Origin: Bacillota bacterium
Lineage (GTDB): Bacteria; Bacillota; TC1; UBA5767
Length of the DNA stretch: 40,234 nucleotides
NCBI GenBank assembly: GCA_007121025.1
Contig: SKMO01000133.1
Location: 1-40,234, forward strand
Direction of reading: 5' to 3'
This document shows positions 17,987-25,295 of this stretch, piece by piece. The notes under the pieces are model-generated. The model was not told where the DNA came from and made no database searches. It saw only the letters and a list, made by a program, of their open reading frames with translations. How positions within the stretch are numbered: the first letter of the stretch is position 1; every line of letters starts with the position of its first letter. The translations under genes were made by a program, and so were the position numbers.

Positions 17987-19170
17987 ATGATCACGGAAGA
18001 AAAATCCTGTGTCGTCTCTGAAGAACGCCCGGTATATGCCCTGGAGGACATGCTGGCCATGTTTTTGGGCATCATCACCCCTCCCCTGATCATTGCGGCC
18101 ATCGTCGGTCTGGATACTGCCGAAACCGGTTTTTCGTCAGCATGGCACTGATCATGCCCAGGGCCACATCCTTCGTCCAGTGCCACTGGATCGGACCGTT
18201 CGGCTCGGGCTGCTTGGTGTTCATGGCACCTGTTTCACTTTCGTGCCCATGGCCATTTCCGCAGCCAACGCCAGAAGCATGGCCCTGGTCAGCCGGTTTC
18301 TTAAACAGGCAAGGCGGATTTTCCCACCGATCGTCACCGGACTCACTGCCATGCTGATCGGAACGCGTCTCATTAAAGCGGGCATCCGGAATTTCGGCGG
18401 AGGTGCGGCTGCCGGGGAGACCTTCGGCAGCCCTCAGAATCTGCGGCTTTGTTCCTTTGTCCTGACCATCACCATCCTGTGCAACCGTTTTGGGACCGAA
18501 CTGTTGAGAATTGAATCTGTGGTCGTGGGGCTGGTGCCCGGTTATCTGGTGTCCATTCCCCTGGGCCAGGTTGATTTCGCTGCTGTTGCCAGGCCGGCTG
18601 GGTCACCGTACCAAGGCCCCTCTATTTCGGTCTGGATTTCAGCTGGGCGCTTTTGCTCCCCAGGATTCTTGCCTACCTGATCACGTCCATTGAAACCAGC
18701 GGAGACCTGGCCGATGCTGCGGGAAGCGCAGCCGCCACACTGTTCAATCCCATGCCGAACACCACCTTCAACCGGAACTACGTGTGATTTCGATCACCAA
18801 GATGGGCAGCCGGGTGGTCGGTTACGTTGCGGCCGGCATCCTCTTGCTTCTGGAATTTGTCCCGAAAATCGGTGCATTGGTCATCGTTACGCCAAGCGCC
18901 GTTCTGGGTGGGGCCACACTGGCACTCTTTGCCATGGTGGCCATCTCCGGCATCAAGATCATCGCAAAGGATGGCCTGATCGACCGCAAACTGTTCATCA
19001 TGTCGATCGCTCTGAATTTCGGTCTGGCAATCAACTACCGGCCGGACATCGTTGACCACATGCCTCCTCTGCTGGCCACCGTTTTGTCTTTGGGGATTGC
19101 CGTCGGAGCACTGCTGGCCATTTTCCTGAATCTGATTCTGCCTGGAAGAACCGCACCGACCGACGCATAA
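17987..19170 (+). pseudogene. Decayed NCS2 nucleobase (xanthine/uracil) permease
   Basis: The remnant can be followed across the whole stretch only by switching frame at least four times. The N-terminal part reads VYALEDMLAMFLGIITPPLI. It then shifts near 18128 (FVSMALIM), near 18227 (TCFTFVPMAIS), near 18588 (QAGWVTVPRPLYFGLDFSWA) and near 18783 (VISITKMGSRVVGYVAAGIL). The family hallmarks survive in pieces: ITSIETSGDLAD and FNPMPNTTFNRN in place of the usual SFPNTTFSQN. Between these two, about 25 residues present in intact permeases are missing. The last fragment (18784-19170) keeps an intact C-terminal half. It is clearly non-functional as one protein. The intact relative would import xanthine, uric acid or uracil. 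Confidence 0.88.
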
Positions 19171-19191
19171 ACCAGCGGACTGAACGGCAGG

Positions 19192-19243
19192 CTTAAGACA
19201 GACAGGGGCAGTCCGGGTGTGGACTGCCCCTGTCTGTCTTAAG
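19192..19243. terminator. Perfect 23-bp inverted repeat between convergent genes
   Basis: Arms 19192-19214 and 19221-19243 are exact reverse complements with a 6-base loop; the outer end reads CTTAAGACAGACAGG. The right arm contains the stop codon of the minus-strand 109-residue gene. It separates the permease pseudogene (plus) from that gene. No T-run follows on either side. Confidence 0.7.
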
Positions 19244-19568
19244 ATCTGTTTTGTGCCAGCACACTGTCCATCCACTGTTCGAATTGGTGCACATCCTGGC
19301 ACCGCATGGACTCCACCGGTCCGTTCTCCAGGAAAACCGGCGGCTGTCCCGGACTGACGAACACCAGCCCCTGACCGTCCTGAAGAAGACGGGCCCCGGA
19401 GCCTTCCGGCCCTTTGCGGATCTCAACCCGCCTGAACAGTTCCCTCACATAGGAGGCTGTGTCCGCCTGGGCCCTAAACACCGCATCGGCCCAGCCTGTT
19501 CCTCCGAAAACGCGCCCTCTCTCCCGTCGACCGGGTGCGTTCTCTTGTGCATCGTTGTCATTTTTCAT
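19239..19568 (-). CDS. Uncharacterised 109-residue protein behind an S-box leader
   Basis: I do not recognise the family. The protein has a polar charged N-terminus (MKNDNDAQENAPGRRERG) followed by a compact region with FRAQADTASYVRELFRRVEI, a beta-like LLQDGQGLVFVSPGQPPVFL, and a C-terminal helix VHQFEQWMDSVLAQ. It has no signal peptide, no membrane segment and one cysteine, so it is probably a small cytoplasmic protein. ATG 19568 is preceded by GAAAGGGG; an earlier ATG (19616) lacks a ribosome binding site. The stop codon lies inside a 23-bp hairpin. The S-box type aptamer upstream suggests control by S-adenosylmethionine, so a role in methionine, cysteine or methylation metabolism is an inference. 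Confidence 0.65.
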   Translation of the reverse strand: MKNDNDAQENAPGRRERGRVFGGTGWADAVFRAQADTASYVRELFRRVEIRKGPEGSGARLLQDGQGLVFVSPGQPPVFLENGPVESMRCQDVHQFEQWMDSVLAQNRS

Positions 19569-19605
19569 ATAAAAAAACCCCTTTCGATTGGTTTTGTCCT
19601 TCCAT

Positions 19606-19622
19606 TCATGAGTCATGAATCG
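19606..19622. repeat. 17-bp palindrome between the S-box aptamer and its gene
   Basis: ATTCATGA-C-TCATGAAT is a perfect palindrome in the 5' leader downstream of the aptamer. It could be part of the expression platform or a protein site. Confidence 0.35.
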
Positions 19623-19652
19623 AGAGTCAAAACGCCCCGAAGGAGCCCTCTC

Positions 19653-19740
19653 TCCTCATCGATGTTAGCATTGCCACCTTGCACGGGCAGGTTGGCGGAT
19701 GGTCACCGAGCTAACTCTCTACCATCACTCTGGATAAGAA
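19653..19740 (-). ncRNA. Compact S-box / SAM-I-clan riboswitch aptamer (P4-less)
   Basis: Read on the minus strand, the RNA begins UUCUUAUCCAGAG, the near-invariant S-box 5' signature. P1 pairs 19733-19740 with 19653-19660. P2 is GAUGG/CCAUC (19722-19726 with 19698-19702). P3 is GCCAACC/GGUGGC (19690-19696 with 19673-19678), matching the S-box GCAACC/GGUGC pair with one extra base pair. The P2 loop GUUAGC (19710-19715) is fully complementary to GCUAAC (19664-19669), in the place of the S-box pseudoknot. No P4 hairpin is present, as in SAM-I/IV-like variants. It ends 84 nt before the ATG of the 109-residue gene. A -10 TACAAT (19747-19752) places the transcript start at the aptamer. Confidence 0.7.
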
Positions 19741-19746
19741 GAACAT

Positions 19747-19752
19747 ATTGTA
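19747..19752 (-). promoter_or_regulatory. -10 element upstream of the S-box leader
   Basis: TACAAT on the minus strand, 7 bp before the first base of the aptamer. The -35 is weak. Confidence 0.4.
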
Positions 19753-19872
19753 CACATCAAGGGTACCACAGTTCCCCTCGATTCGCCAGTGCGACCCTGT
19801 TTCTGCTGGTGTTCCAACTTTGCCGGCTTCACCTGCTTTCCCATGGCGAAACGGTCGCTCCGGTCTTGTTGT

Positions 19873-19901
19873 TTGACAGCCCGCCATCCCTGCGTTACCC
19901 T
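19873..19901 (+). promoter_or_regulatory. Promoter of the CPBP gene
   Basis: Perfect TTGACA (19873-19878), a 17-bp spacer and TACCCT (19896-19901), 47 bp before the ATG. The elements and spacing are the same as at the SDR gene. Confidence 0.5.
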
Positions 19902-19947
19902 TGTGAAAAACTGATGGATCCGCATGGATTCAAGAAAGGATGATCAC

Positions 19948-20748
19948 ATGAAACAGACCCGTTTGTTTTTGCTGATTGCATTTATTCTGATGTACGCATC
20001 CCATGGCACCATGCTGCTTCTGTTGCGGTCTGCGGATTTTTCCCTGTCCCACCCGGTCATTGGAGCCCTGGCTTTTATCGGTGGGGGTTCGCCGACTTTC
20101 GCGGCCGTTTTCGTGGTTTACAGACGCTACAGCACAGAAGAGCAGAACGGTTTCTGGTCTTCTGTGCTTCGGTTCCGGGTTCCGGTGAACCATTGGCTGT
20201 ACGCCCTGGTTCTTCCGGCCATCCTCACTGTTCTCACTGGAATAGCCGGCAGGCAAACCCTCGGGCTTCCTTTCGTCTCCGCGGAAGACCTGATGCGCTT
20301 TCCGCTTCTTCTGGTCTCCGCCGTTTTTCTGGGCGGGCTGGAAGAATGGGGCTGGCGTGGAGTCCTTCTGTCCGATCTTCGCGGCAGACTGTCTCTGGTC
20401 ACCCTCTCTCTTCTGACCGGCGTGCTCTGGGCTTTCTGGCATCTGCCTCTGTTTTTCATTGATGAACTGGCCCACAGCGGTTATGCGTTTCTGCCCTATC
20501 TGACCAGCACTGTGCTGCTGTCCGTTTACATGACCGTTCTGGTGATCCGCACAAAAAGCATTCTTATGGCGGTCGTCATGCATGCGAGCACCAATGCGGT
20601 CAGCCAGCTGGGGTTTTCCTTCCCGATGGACCACACAGCCGGAGCCTATCTTGTCTCTGCCCTTCTGATCCTGGCTGGCGTTTTTTGGCTCACCCGGCTG
20701 GAACGCCAGGATGACGTCACCACCCCATTGTTCCCGGACCGCCCTTAA
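19948..20748 (+). CDS. CPBP-family intramembrane metalloprotease homologue
   Basis: 266-residue polytopic membrane protein of the CAAX protease/bacteriocin-processing (CPBP) family. It has about eight hydrophobic segments. The catalytic motif is EEWGWR (Glu132, Glu133, Arg137), with a second motif FWHLPLF (His165) and a third HASTNA (His212, Asn216). All residues thought to bind metal or catalyse are present, so it is likely an active protease; the substrate is unknown. Bacterial members act in bacteriocin self-immunity or in processing membrane proteins. ATG 19948 is preceded by GAAAGGA. The 3' end overlaps the convergent DUF427 gene by 32 bp. Confidence 0.88.
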   Translation: MKQTRLFLLIAFILMYASHGTMLLLLRSADFSLSHPVIGALAFIGGGSPTFAAVFVVYRRYSTEEQNGFWSSVLRFRVPVNHWLYALVLPAILTVLTGIAGRQTLGLPFVSAEDLMRFPLLLVSAVFLGGLEEWGWRGVLLSDLRGRLSLVTLSLLTGVLWAFWHLPLFFIDELAHSGYAFLPYLTSTVLLSVYMTVLVIRTKSILMAVVMHASTNAVSQLGFSFPMDHTAGAYLVSALLILAGVFWLTRLERQDDVTTPLFPDRP

Positions 20749-21190
20749 AGGGTCCCCGGATGTTTGCGGTGATCCATCCTCCATAAAAATTGCCTTCCTG
20801 CGGGATGACCCGTTCACCGTTGACAAAGCAATCGTCCATCTTTTCGGCGTAAAAAGCCAGATGCCCCGCAATGGGCCGGAAAGCCTCCGTCGGATCCTCA
20901 TAGCTCCAGGCCCCGTCCCGGATCAGCCGGTCTTCAGTGCGGATATGCCAGTAAGTGGCCACTCCCTTGAATTCGCAGACACTGGTCCGCCCGGACCGTT
21001 CCAGCATCCCCTGCGTCACGTCTTCCCGGGGAATGTAGTATCCCGGGGGGTGACTGGTTTCCAGCACCCGGAAGCCCCGGGTGCTCATCGCCACCTGTGT
21101 TCCCCCTGTACGGACCTCCAGTGTTCCGTCAAATGGTTCGAGCCGTGGTGGCCGGGGGTATTCCCAGACAGATTCAATCGGTTTCTTCAC
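20717..21190 (-). CDS. DUF427 domain protein
   Basis: 157 residues covering one DUF427 domain almost end to end. Hallmarks are ESVWEYPRPPRLEP at the N-terminus, RVLETSHPPGYYIPREDV, CEFKGVATYW, AWSYEDPTEAFRPIAGHLAFY and GNFYGGWITANIRGPFKG. The domain's biochemical role is not established. The start is GTG 21190, preceded by a GGGAGAGG stretch. It overlaps the end of the upstream membrane protein gene by 17 bp (translational coupling) and its own 3' end overlaps the convergent CPBP gene by 32 bp. Confidence 0.88.
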   Translation of the reverse strand: MKKPIESVWEYPRPPRLEPFDGTLEVRTGGTQVAMSTRGFRVLETSHPPGYYIPREDVTQGMLERSGRTSVCEFKGVATYWHIRTEDRLIRDGAWSYEDPTEAFRPIAGHLAFYAEKMDDCFVNGERVIPQEGNFYGGWITANIRGPFKGGPGTMGW

Positions 21191-22001
21191 GTTTCAGCCT
21201 CTCCCTTCCAGAAAACCAAACCCGGTGGGCCAGAACACCCGCCTGGACGGCAAGCAACAGAGCAACCGTCGATCCGGAGGCCGGGCCGGCCAGCATAAAC
21301 GCGAAGGTCGTCAGAACGAACAGCCCCCGGCCGTGCTGCAGCCAGCGGTTCGGGACCGGTTGTCCCAGATCGTCTCCGGCCAGCGGTGCTTTGCGAAATG
21401 CCAGCATCAGGCCGGCTCCCAGAACCGCTGCGGTTCCCAGTACCACCGGCCGCAGGGTGGGGTCCAGGGAAAACAGCCAACCCGGCTCAAGATGCCAGAT
21501 AAACGATCCGGCCAGATAGGCCGCAGCCCCCACCAGGGAAGCCACTGCCCAGCGAAACTGCTTTCCGTACCGGCTGTACGCCACCAGAAGTCCCGCACCC
21601 AACAACAACAGAATGACACTGTCCTTCCCGGACCAGGCCAGCCATCCGCTCAGGCCAAACAACACCGCCAGGTCCAGATTGGTGGGTATTTTTCCGCAGA
21701 TCCTGGTCATCATCCGCAGCATCAGGACCAGCCAGAACAATGCGCCAAACGAAAGTCCGTCGTACCAGGGCAGACTGAGCAGAAAAACGCCCGCCGCCAC
21801 AAACGCGGCTGTGGGGTGCAGCGGATCAATTTCACGGGCCAAAGCCCAGCTGAAGAAAAAGCCACCACCGATCCCAAGGCCCTGCAGGAGTGAACCGCTG
21901 ATCAGCGCACCCCCGGCGCTTAGCAGAACAAACAGAATCAGCAGCAGTCGATTGTACCCGTTGGACAGATCAAAGCCTCTGCCCAGTGTAAAAGTTGTCA
22001 T
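21174..22001 (-). CDS. Polytopic membrane protein of unknown function
   Basis: 275 residues with roughly eight to nine hydrophobic helices (for example LLLILFVLLSAGGALISGSL, near residues 19-38). There are few charged residues outside the short loops and the basic C-terminus (FSGRERLKREETD). I do not recognise a family and see no catalytic motif or signature. ATG 22001 follows AAAGGA. It overlaps the DUF427 gene by 17 bp, so the two are expressed together. A 9-bp inverted repeat and an orphan terminator lie upstream. Confidence 0.75.
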   Translation of the reverse strand: MTTFTLGRGFDLSNGYNRLLLILFVLLSAGGALISGSLLQGLGIGGGFFFSWALAREIDPLHPTAAFVAAGVFLLSLPWYDGLSFGALFWLVLMLRMMTRICGKIPTNLDLAVLFGLSGWLAWSGKDSVILLLLGAGLLVAYSRYGKQFRWAVASLVGAAAYLAGSFIWHLEPGWLFSLDPTLRPVVLGTAAVLGAGLMLAFRKAPLAGDDLGQPVPNRWLQHGRGLFVLTTFAFMLAGPASGSTVALLLAVQAGVLAHRVWFSGRERLKREETD

Positions 22002-22132
22002 TGTTTGCGTCCTTTCTGTTTCAGATCTGTGTTATCAAAAGCATACCCCTGAAACAGGACAAATACAAATATCTTTTCCGGCGGAACAACCTCCTGTCAA
22101 CAAAAAGGTTTTGCTCAGGTCTTCTGGGATTC

Positions 22133-22173
22133 AAAAAGCAGACACCCTGCGGGTGCATCCGCAGGGTGTCTGC
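22133..22173 (-). terminator. Orphan minus-strand terminator
   Basis: A 15-bp perfect stem (GCAGACACCCTGCGG and complement, 22138-22173) with a 6-base loop is followed on the minus strand by TTTTT. No coding gene lies upstream of it on that strand until the amidohydrolase, which ends at 23719. It must end an untranslated transcript, act as an attenuator for the membrane protein/DUF427 operon, or insulate it. Confidence 0.85.
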
Positions 22174-22203
22174 CCTTGAGTTAGGTAGGAGTAAGAGTAT
22201 TCG

Positions 22204-22272
22204 ACAGCAGTGTGATGGAAACCGGTGGCCATTGGTCAATCCGCAGAGGGGCCACCGGATCGCTGTTGCTGT
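22204..22272. ncRNA. Possible structured RNA element
   Basis: A long imperfect hairpin with a perfect 9-bp inner stem CCGGTGGCC/GGCCACCGG (22222-22230 and 22250-22258) and outer pairing ACAGCA/TGCTGT (22204-22209 and 22267-22272). It fits equally on both strands. Read on the minus strand it lies upstream of the orphan terminator. The class is not recognised. Confidence 0.3.
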
Positions 22273-22497
22273 GTTTGTCCGGGGACCACGATTGAGTCCC
22301 TCAGGCACTTTTTATGTTAGAGCATTCGATGGGAAAAATCCTTATCCGGTGCAGATAGAAACGCTCCACGTTTATTTCTTATTTTGGATAAAACTGGCCA
22401 CCATATTTCAAGTTCCCGTCCAGAACCATCCTGACCGGAGATCCCTGGTGGCAGGTGTTCCCATTCGTTGTCCAGATCGCGGAACATTCCTGAAATG

Positions 22498-22523
22498 TTT
22501 CCGTCAGTGATAGTAGACGGAAA
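22498..22523 (+). promoter_or_regulatory. Hairpin just upstream of a stalk-domain gene's ribosome binding site
   Basis: TTTCCGTC/GACGGAAA with a 10-base loop ends next to AAGGAGG. It overlaps a second possible hairpin (GGAACATT/AATGTTTC), so alternative folds could affect translation. No trigger is known. Confidence 0.3.
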
Positions 22524-22539
22524 AAAGGAGGATGCAACG

Positions 22540-23571
22540 ATGAAAAACCGAAGAAAATGGTCAACTTGGACGATGCTGACGGTGTTCCTACTGATGTTGT
22601 TGCCGGGAAGTCTGAGCGCATCCGACAGATCCCTGCCAGGTGTTCCAGAAGCAGGGGTGTTTCCTCCGGAGCGTTCGGATGAAAACCGGGATTCCAATCA
22701 GGGAGAAGAACTGATTCCTGCCTACATGTCGTTTTCCGGCCAGATCGAGGAAATCTGGCACGATGCGGAGGAAAACCTGTATGGACTCTATGTCCGGGAG
22801 AGTGAAGACCGGGCGGCCTGGCTGATGGTTCAGGAAGAAACGTTTCGTCACGGGCCGGAGCCTGCAACAGGCATGCAGGCCACAGGACACTACAGGACCG
22901 ACATCCCGATGATCATGATCTATCCACCGCGGTATCCGGTTAGTGTCCTTCTGACGGGCGGACAGGATCTCAATGTCCACGTGAACTTGTTTGACGGTGA
23001 CCTTGTCAGCGCAGACAATACGCTGCAGATCATGGGTGAAGCCCATCCGGTGACTCTGCCTGATGGAACACCTTACGGTGGGGGTCTGGAAAACCGGGCA
23101 CTGGTTGTTTTTTACGGATCGTCCACCCGGAGCATTCCGGCCCAGACTTATCCGGAACGGGTGGTCGTGCTGCCCGATGACCCGGAAGAAGGGACACCCC
23201 GGACCACCGATTCCCTGGCAATCGGTACGGAAACGGTGGTCCGCTCCATCGTGGTCAATGGACAACACCTGCAGGGACCGTTGCCCTTTGAAAGAGACGG
23301 CACCCTGATGATTCCCCTTCGGGCGGTGCTGGAAGCACGGGGGCACAACGTCCACTGGGATCCTCAGACCCGACAGGTGGACATCGACGGCATCATCACG
23401 CTGTCACCGGAGAAGGGCTATTACCGGATTTCCGGTGAATCGCTGGGCCTGGGCGCGGATCCGGAACTGATCGGCGGAATCACGTATGTTCCTGTGGCCT
23501 TTCTGCCTGATGTGCTCGGAGTGCAGAAACTTCAGGCTGCGCATGGACAACTGATCATTGGACACCCGTAA
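22540..23571 (+). CDS. Secreted protein with C-terminal stalk domain
   Basis: 343 residues. The N-terminus (MKNRRKWSTWTMLTVFLLML, then LPGSLSAS) is a signal peptide of about 27 residues. Residues 55-225 are not recognised and include YMSFSGQIEEIWHDAEENLY, a pattern seen in small beta-barrel domains. Residues about 230-343 form the copper-amine-oxidase-type stalk domain, with VNGQHLQGPLPFERDGTLMI, PLRAVLEARGHNVHWDPQTR and GITYVPVAFL. It is one of three such proteins in the window. ATG 22540 follows AAGGAGG; upstream in-frame ATG 22468 has none. It is monocistronic with a terminator. Confidence 0.8.
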   Translation: MKNRRKWSTWTMLTVFLLMLLPGSLSASDRSLPGVPEAGVFPPERSDENRDSNQGEELIPAYMSFSGQIEEIWHDAEENLYGLYVRESEDRAAWLMVQEETFRHGPEPATGMQATGHYRTDIPMIMIYPPRYPVSVLLTGGQDLNVHVNLFDGDLVSADNTLQIMGEAHPVTLPDGTPYGGGLENRALVVFYGSSTRSIPAQTYPERVVVLPDDPEEGTPRTTDSLAIGTETVVRSIVVNGQHLQGPLPFERDGTLMIPLRAVLEARGHNVHWDPQTRQVDIDGIITLSPEKGYYRISGESLGLGADPELIGGITYVPVAFLPDVLGVQKLQAAHGQLIIGHP

Positions 23572-23635
23572 ACCGGACAAGCCAATTCGTTTCAAACACG
23601 GAAAGGGACCTCCCAGCCGGCGGGTCCCCCTTCGG

Positions 23636-23671
23636 CCACGCTTTGTCAACGAAGCGTGGTCTTGTTTGTTT
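23636..23671 (+). terminator. Terminator after the stalk-domain gene
   Basis: Stem CCACGCTT/AAGCGTGG (23636-23659) with an 8-base loop, followed by a T-rich stretch (TCTTGTTTGTTTTG). A shorter GGGACC/GGTCCC repeat precedes it. Confidence 0.65.
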
Positions 23672-23718
23672 TGTCAACCCATGTGTATCCGGGAGAGAAC
23701 AGGCTCTCACCCGAAATC

Positions 23719-25107
23719 CTACAAGCCCTGAAACACGTCCGCCTTCTGGCGCAGCACCCGGTCACAAACTGCCTCTCCCCGGGCGGCCAGACTTCGTTCA
23801 TCGATGTCCGGAAATGCGCCGTCCTGCCAGATCACCCGGCCGTTGACCATGGTCAGCCAGACCGGACCGGTCACCCCGGTGCGGGCCAGCATGTTGGCCG
23901 GATCATGCAGGGCTCCCGACAGTTCCAGCACACCGGTATCCACCATGAACAGGTCCGCGGCTTTTCCAGGCTCCAGACTTCCAAGGTCCGGACGACCCAG
24001 GACACGGGCCCCTCCGGTACAGGCCACCTTCAACACTTCATAGGGCGTCACACAACCTCCGTTTGGCTTGGCAAAGTAGGTTTGCATCAGGTAGCCCATC
24101 CGCAGAGAATCGAGCAGGCTTGATCCATCGTTGGTCGCTGAGCCGTCCACCCCGAGGCTCAGGCTCATGCCTTCACGAAGCATGGTCTGCATCGGAATGA
24201 TCGGATACCCGCCCAATACCGCCGGTGCCGGACAATGGCTCAGTCCGGTACCGGTCCGGGCCATCACACGGTATTCGTCGGGTTGCAGTTCCCAGCCATG
24301 AGCAAACCAGACGTCTTCCCCGACAAAACCGATCTCCTCACACCACGCCAGGGTTCGTTTGCCCCAGCGGGACACCATTGCTGCGGTCTCCCCTTCTCCC
24401 AGATGGGTGTGGAGCCGGACCCCCTCCCGGCGCGCCAGTGCTGCCGATTCCCTGAAGAGTTCTTCCGTTCCGTTGATCGGCTGGCAGGGCGCCACCACAA
24501 TCTGACGCATGGAGAAGGGTTCCGGATCATGGAATTTTCGGATCAGCCGTTCGCAGTCCGCAAGAAAGTCATCGGCCGTTTCCACCATGGAATCCGGGAT
24601 CGGACTTCCGCTGCTCATGGGGATGTCATTGGCTCCCCGTCCCCCGTGGTAACGGATCCCCAGCAAACCGGCCGCATCCATCTGTCTGTCGATCAGTTCT
24701 TTTCCTGCATGGCGGGGGTAACAGTACTGGTGATCAAAGGCACAGGTGCAGCCATGCTTGATCAGATCCGCCAGTGCCGTCAGGGTGGAATGGTAGATGA
24801 CCTCTTCGTTCACATTCTGAAAGATCTGGTAGACCACGTCCAGCCAGTCCATCACCGACAGGTTGGGGTAATCGACCTTCACCAGGTTCCGGACGAACGT
24901 CTGAAAAAAATGGTGATGGGTGTTGATCAGCCCCGGATAGACAAAGCGGTCCCGTCCGTCAATCACCCGGGCTCCCTTGCTGTCCAGATCTTTGCCGATG
25001 GCCACAATTTCCGGTCCCCGGATCAACAGGTCGGCATCCCGGAACACCCGGTCCTGCCCGTCACAGGTTACAATGGCTTTTGCGTTCTGAATCAAAATCG
25101 TTTCCAT
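23719..25107 (-). CDS. Amidohydrolase, 8-oxoguanine deaminase/AtzA-like
   Basis: 462-residue cytoplasmic metal-dependent deaminase. Metal ligands are visible: His64 and His66 in INTHHHFFQTF, His235 in HTHLGE (with Glu238), His270 in FAHGWEL and Asp321 in GVDGSATND. PGLINTHHHFFQT, VAPCQPI and the GVDGSATND box closely resemble 8-oxoguanine deaminases, with hydroxyatrazine and guanine deaminases as alternatives. ATG 25107 begins the fold, but AAAGGA lies 14 bases upstream, so a TTG at 25116 is an alternative start. A palindrome AACAAC-G-GTTGTT (25131-25143) lies just upstream. It is third in line after the 57- and 191-residue genes, but a long hairpin intervenes, so co-transcription is uncertain. 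Confidence 0.85.
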   Translation of the reverse strand: METILIQNAKAIVTCDGQDRVFRDADLLIRGPEIVAIGKDLDSKGARVIDGRDRFVYPGLINTHHHFFQTFVRNLVKVDYPNLSVMDWLDVVYQIFQNVNEEVIYHSTLTALADLIKHGCTCAFDHQYCYPRHAGKELIDRQMDAAGLLGIRYHGGRGANDIPMSSGSPIPDSMVETADDFLADCERLIRKFHDPEPFSMRQIVVAPCQPINGTEELFRESAALARREGVRLHTHLGEGETAAMVSRWGKRTLAWCEEIGFVGEDVWFAHGWELQPDEYRVMARTGTGLSHCPAPAVLGGYPIIPMQTMLREGMSLSLGVDGSATNDGSSLLDSLRMGYLMQTYFAKPNGGCVTPYEVLKVACTGGARVLGRPDLGSLEPGKAADLFMVDTGVLELSGALHDPANMLARTGVTGPVWLTMVNGRVIWQDGAFPDIDERSLAARGEAVCDRVLRQKADVFQGL

Positions 25108-25130
25108 GTTTGCCAAGTCCGTCCTTTCCA

Positions 25131-25143
25131 AACAACGGTTGTT
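25131..25143. promoter_or_regulatory. 13-bp palindrome upstream of the deaminase gene
   Basis: AACAAC-G-GTTGTT, a perfect palindrome 24 bp before the start codon and just upstream of the ribosome binding site. It is in operator position, but no cognate regulator is visible. Confidence 0.35.
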
Positions 25144-25236
25144 CGCGACACATGCAGCGTTTGCTCACTGCTGGCTCTATTCGCCCGGAAGGCCACTGTT
25201 TCCTTCGTCCTCCTGCACTTTTTTCTGCTTTGAAAC

Positions 25237-25295
25237 ATAGCTCTGCGGACCACAGAAGGCTCCCGAGGGGAGCCTTCTGTGGTCCGCAGAGCTAT
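25237..25295. terminator. Perfect 28-bp inverted repeat
   Basis: Arms 25237-25264 and 25268-25295 are exact reverse complements with a 3-base loop; the outer end reads ATAGCTCTGCGG. The right arm includes the stop codon of the 191-residue gene. It lies between two genes of the same strand, and neither side has a T-run. It is the longest perfect hairpin seen in the window. Confidence 0.7.

Larger units (their letters stand above)
22002..22539. other. Divergent intergenic region with structured RNA potential
   Basis: 538 bp between a minus-strand and a plus-strand gene, with no credible open frame with a ribosome binding site. It contains a 9-bp inverted repeat (CTGTTTCAG/CTGAAACAG, 22016-22024 and 22049-22057) ending next to the minus-strand ribosome binding site, a minus-strand terminator (22133-22173), a long imperfect hairpin (22204-22272) and small hairpins just before the plus-strand gene (22491-22523). 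Confidence 0.6.

Noticed and set aside
16042-22057. CTGTTTCA/TGAAACAG inverted pairs at 16042-16077 and 22016-22057 as a shared regulator site
   Set aside because: The same 8-mer also appears singly in coding sequence and other gaps (for example near 18230, 27160, 31265 and 33048), so it may reflect codon and base bias. Spacing between the arms differs (20 versus 24 bases).
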